This document shows positions 21,869 through 24,309 of a stretch of DNA of 24,309 bases, one piece after another. Source of the DNA: JANNHP01 sp031404455 (lineage in GTDB: Bacteria; Planctomycetota; JAJSAM01; JAJVHW01); NCBI GenBank assembly GCA_031404455.1, contig JANNHP010000311.1, positions 1-24,309 of the forward strand, read 5' to 3'. Under the pieces are notes generated by a model. It made no database searches and was not told the origin of the DNA. It worked only from the letters and a program-made list of their open reading frames with translations. Position numbers and translations under genes: made by a program. Position 1 is the first letter of the stretch; every line of letters starts with the position of its first letter.

Positions 21869-23515
21869 TCAGGCGCTCTCGACGTCGCCGATCGCCGCGT
21901 CGATCAAGTCGAACCCGTCGCGGATCTCCTTCGCCAGCACGTCCGCGAGGAACACGAGCCGGATCGCCGAGACGTCGCCCGCGCGGCCGCAGACGAGGAG
22001 CTTCACGCCGCGCTTCCAGCCCGCGTGGATGATGTCGGCGCGGCGGCGGAGCGAGAGGCGCGCGAGTCCTCCGCGGACCATGTGGCCGACGACGGTCTGC
22101 GGGTGGCGGCGTTCGAGTTCGACGATCGCGGCCTCGATGAGCTTCGCCTTGAGGCGCAGGTTCTCGGGCAGCGAGCGGCCGAGGAAGAGGTCGCTCTTCT
22201 CGTGGAGGAGAGCGTCGAGCACGGCGTAGCCGACCTGGTTGTCGAAGATCTTGCCGCCGCCCCACGTGTTGCTGTGCCAGCCGTTGTGCAGGTACTTCGT
22301 GAGGTCCGCGCGCGCGACCATCGCACCGACGAAGAGGCCCTTCGCCGCGCCGAACGCGTCGGGCGTCACGCCGTACTGCTCGCCGAAGAAGATCGTGCCG
22401 GTGCGGCCGAACGTCTGCACCTCGTCGAGGAGGAAGAGCGCGTCGGCGCTGCGGCACGCGGCGGCGCAGTCCTTCAGGAACTCGACCGTGGCGGGGACGT
22501 AGCCGCCCTCGCCCTGGAGAGGCTCGACGACGAAGCCGGCGAAGAGGTCGGCGGGCATGCGCCCCTGCTCGATCGAACGGCGGAGCTCCCCAGGCGTGGC
22601 GAGGACGTCGGTGAGCGAGCGCGTGTCCACGAGCGCGGCGAGCGTTCCCGCCGTCGCGTTCATCGGGATGTGGCGGATCCAGCGCGAGCGCGGATAGCCG
22701 AGCTTCTGCGCCTTCTTGCTCGCGGTGACGGCGAGGGAGCCGAGCGTGCGTCCGTGGAACGCGTTGTGGCAGCCGGCGATGAAGAACGGGTAGTCCTCGT
22801 AGGCGGGCTCCTTGAACGAGGTGTCCACCGCGAGCGGCGTGAACTCCTTGATGCCGAGTTCCGACATGACCTTCGCGAGCACCGTGGCGCCGTGCTTCGC
22901 GATGAAGCGCTTGTACTTCACCTCGTACGCGAGCTTCAGGCACGCCTCCATCGCCTCGGTGCCCGAGTTGGTGAAGAACGTCTTCCACGGACCCGACTCG
23001 GGATACGCGGCCGACGCGGCGCGGTTGAGGAGCGACGCGAGGTCGGCGGGGGTGTGCACTCCCGTGACGTGCGGCGCGGCGCGGAGGTAGTCGTCGGTCG
23101 CGATCTCTCGGCGGACGAGGAGTCCGAGGTCGGCCAGCTTCTTCACCGCGCGCTCGACGGCGGGATGGTGGTCGTCGACGATCTTCTGCGCGACACCGAG
23201 CATCAGGTCCATCTCGACGCCGCGCGACGAGAGCAGGTAGTGCCCCGACGTCGGCCAGCCGAGCTCGACGACCGGCGAATCCGGGTCGAGCGTGTTCGGC
23301 AGCACCTCGCGACGGTGGCCCTCGCGCGTCGCCTCCCAATCCGCGGGCTCCGCCGCGACGCGGACCTTCGCCGTCGCTCGGTTGACCGAGTGGCCGGCGA
23401 TCGTGCAGTCGGTGATCGCGACCAGCGCGCGTCTCGTCTCCGCGTCGAAGTCGTAGCCGTCGATGACGGACGGCAGCGCGGCGGAGAGAGGAGTGGGACG
23501 CGTCTCGGTGGTCAT
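21869..23515 (-). CDS. Class-III PLP aminotransferase with long N-terminal region (lysine-6-aminotransferase-like)
   Basis: 548 residues, about 100 longer than ornithine or lysine aminotransferases. The fold-type I core begins near 90 (WPTSGHYLLSSRGVEM). PLP contacts are TNSGTEAMEA (182-191), CHNAFHGRTLGS (249-260), EPLQGEGGYVPA (331-342), LFLLDEVQTFGRTG (360-373, with Asp364) and the Schiff-base lysine Lys392 in FGAAKGLFVGAM. SNTWGGGKIFDNQ (415-427) recalls the STWGG motif of L-lysine 6-aminotransferase. It should move an omega-amino group from a diamine or basic amino acid to 2-oxoglutarate. The first about 85 residues, with ALPSVIDGYDFDAETRRAL, are not part of the usual core. The ATG lies six bases after TAGAAT. 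It leads an operon with two nucleotidyltransferases, an unusual partnership. Confidence 0.82.
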   Translation of the reverse strand: MTTETRPTPLSAALPSVIDGYDFDAETRRALVAITDCTIAGHSVNRATAKVRVAAEPADWEATREGHRREVLPNTLDPDSPVVELGWPTSGHYLLSSRGVEMDLMLGVAQKIVDDHHPAVERAVKKLADLGLLVRREIATDDYLRAAPHVTGVHTPADLASLLNRAASAAYPESGPWKTFFTNSGTEAMEACLKLAYEVKYKRFIAKHGATVLAKVMSELGIKEFTPLAVDTSFKEPAYEDYPFFIAGCHNAFHGRTLGSLAVTASKKAQKLGYPRSRWIRHIPMNATAGTLAALVDTRSLTDVLATPGELRRSIEQGRMPADLFAGFVVEPLQGEGGYVPATVEFLKDCAAACRSADALFLLDEVQTFGRTGTIFFGEQYGVTPDAFGAAKGLFVGAMVARADLTKYLHNGWHSNTWGGGKIFDNQVGYAVLDALLHEKSDLFLGRSLPENLRLKAKLIEAAIVELERRHPQTVVGHMVRGGLARLSLRRRADIIHAGWKRGVKLLVCGRAGDVSAIRLVFLADVLAKEIRDGFDLIDAAIGDVESA

Positions 23516-23521
23516 GCCGGG

Positions 23522-23527
23522 ATTCTA
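23522..23527 (-). promoter_or_regulatory. TANNNT -10 element (TAGAAT), leaderless spacing
   Basis: On the minus strand TAGAAT is followed by six bases and then the ATG of the aminotransferase at 23515. This is the closest match to a consensus -10 among the five. Nothing else is recognisable in 23516-23580. Confidence 0.5.
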
Positions 23528-23580
23528 CGCCACGCGTCCCGGCCCTCCGGTGTGATCCACGTCCGTCCTGCGCGTGCGCG

Positions 23581-24177
23581 TCAGACGACGGCGACCTTCA
23601 CGCAGTGGATCGGCGGCAGCGAGTCGAAGATGCACTCCCAGCTCTCGCCGCCGTCCCTGCCCATCCAGAGCTGGCCGGTCGTGGTGCCGAAGTAGAGCGC
23701 GGGCGACTTCAGGTCGTCGACCGTCATGCCGTCGCGCTGGACGGTGAAGAAGCTCTCCTTCTTCGGGAGGCCCTTCGCGAGACGCTTCCACGAGCCGCCG
23801 CCGTCCGCGCTGCGCCACACCGCGGGCGCGCCGTCCGGGCACGCGCGCGTCATCGGCTCGTGCGGCATCACGTACACCGTGTCGGCGTCGTGCGGGTGGA
23901 CGACGATCGGGAACCCGAAGTCCGACGGCAGTCCCTTCGCGATCGAGCGCCACGTGCGGCCATGGTCGTCGCTGCGCAGGACGCCGATGTCGGGCCGCGG
24001 CCCGCCAGGGCCGGTCCAATCTGCCCATCCGCCGTGGTTCTGCATATAGAGCCGGCCGGGCGCGTCTTCGTGCCGCGCGATCTTGTGCACGCACTGACCG
24101 AACTCTGGATAGGGATCGGGCGCGAACCCGGCGCCGACGCCTTTGTTGGACGCCTCGAATGTGTTTCCGCTGAGCAT
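23581..24177 (-). CDS. BNR/Asp-box repeat (sialidase-like propeller) protein, C-terminal part only
   Basis: 198 residues from the first visible ATG; the frame stays open to the window end. Three Asp-box blades are visible: SDDHGRTW (69-76), SADGGGSW (123-130) and GRDGGESW (173-180), with PYPEFGQCVHKIARH, GLPSDFGFPIVVHPHDADTVYV and the ending PPIHCVKVAVV. This is the C-terminal half of a beta-propeller family often labelled exo-alpha-sialidase or WD40/YVTN/BNR-like. Sialidase activity is doubtful, since these short forms lack the known catalytic residues in what is visible. Homology appears to begin at SGNTFEASNKGV, in the middle of an Asp box, with the preceding DDGG-type half missing. Upstream of about 24172 the sequence is unrelated. 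The real N-terminal half of about 170 or more residues is absent, so the gene is truncated here. Confidence 0.75.
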   Translation of the reverse strand: MLSGNTFEASNKGVGAGFAPDPYPEFGQCVHKIARHEDAPGRLYMQNHGGWADWTGPGGPRPDIGVLRSDDHGRTWRSIAKGLPSDFGFPIVVHPHDADTVYVMPHEPMTRACPDGAPAVWRSADGGGSWKRLAKGLPKKESFFTVQRDGMTVDDLKSPALYFGTTTGQLWMGRDGGESWECIFDSLPPIHCVKVAVV

Positions 24178-24309
24178 GGACTCGGCATCATGTACCTGTA
24201 TGGCGAATGCACCGAGAAAAACGAGAAGGAAGCGGCCAAGTGGCCCTTGACCAGGCGCACCATCAGGCGGCGGTGGAGGTCGCGCGCCGCATCGTCGAGC
24301 CAGCCGATC
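24169..24309 (+). pseudogene. Fragment of a Sel1-like repeat protein gene, frameshifted, abutting the BNR gene
   Basis: Read on the plus strand from 24169, the frame gives AEHGLGIMYLYGECTEKNEK followed by EAAKW, a good match to the Sel1 repeat pattern (A..LG.MY..G.GV..N..EAAKW). After TGG at 24241 this frame turns into Arg/Ser-rich noise, while the frame starting at 24243 reads ALDQAHHQAAVEVARRIVEP, which looks like protein. One missing G near 24243 would join them. The stretch is lower in G+C than its surroundings and overlaps the truncated end of the minus-strand BNR gene. Either a rearrangement or a chimeric sequence end would explain it. Confidence 0.5.

Noticed and set aside
23516..23580. 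Possible MoaD/ThiS partner gene after the BNR protein, a neighbour known to me for some BNR-family proteins
   Set aside because: The 65-base gap before the aminotransferase is too short and contains no such frame.
1..24309. CRISPR arrays, tRNA or rRNA genes, insertion sequences, phage genes
   Set aside because: No regularly spaced repeats, tRNA-like cloverleaf, rRNA segments, transposase or integrase motifs were recognised on either strand.

Overview
The window is about 70% G+C or more, densely coded, and uses GTG and TTG starts freely. It encodes a Gram-negative envelope: a WaaP/Kdo-type LPS kinase tail, a WaaF-like heptosyltransferase, five other glycosyltransferases, signal-peptide proteins and a probable lipoprotein. 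Secreted HEAT-repeat, FG-GAP/ASPIC and carboxypeptidase-regulatory-like proteins together with an orphan MoxR ATPase suggest Planctomycetota or a similar deep-branching, G+C-rich phylum. This is inference; no rRNA, tRNA or other marker gene is present.

Layout. 1-1470: end of an LPS core kinase gene, with a perfect 20-bp palindrome in its reading frame, then a coupled GT4 glycosyltransferase. 1439-2740 (-): secreted HEAT-like protein. 2833-5485: methyltransferase, GT4 and GT2 glycosyltransferases in a tightly coupled surface-glycan operon. 5495-8605: a MocR-type regulator with a cupin gene, divergent from an FMN split-barrel protein and a GNAT acetyltransferase. 8666-11598: waaF-like gene, Zn-dependent dehydrogenase and EamA transporter. 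11709-13876: small exported protein plus an FG-GAP/ASPIC protein. 13925-16495: two proteins of poorly known role, one with carboxypeptidase-regulatory-like repeats and one with DUF155/RMD1 resemblance. 16499-18696 (-): two coupled GT4 genes. 18720-20093: MoxR ATPase and an orphan HigA antitoxin. 20171-23515 (-): a long class-III aminotransferase followed by two different COG3541-type nucleotidyltransferases. 23581 to the end (-): a truncated BNR/Asp-box protein that meets a fragment of a Sel1-repeat gene at about 24170.

Two gene-expression patterns stand out. First, five genes at the head of a transcription unit have a TANNNT hexamer exactly six bases before the start codon, so their mRNAs are probably leaderless. 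Two others have a similar hexamer farther upstream together with a Shine-Dalgarno sequence. Second, seven gene junctions use a four-base NTGA stop/start overlap, and these overlaps fix several GTG and TTG starts.

No CRISPR array, transposase, prophage gene or known complete defence system is visible. The best candidates for new biology are the aminotransferase plus twin-nucleotidyltransferase operon and the leaderless-promoter signature. No gap between genes exceeds about 110 bases.
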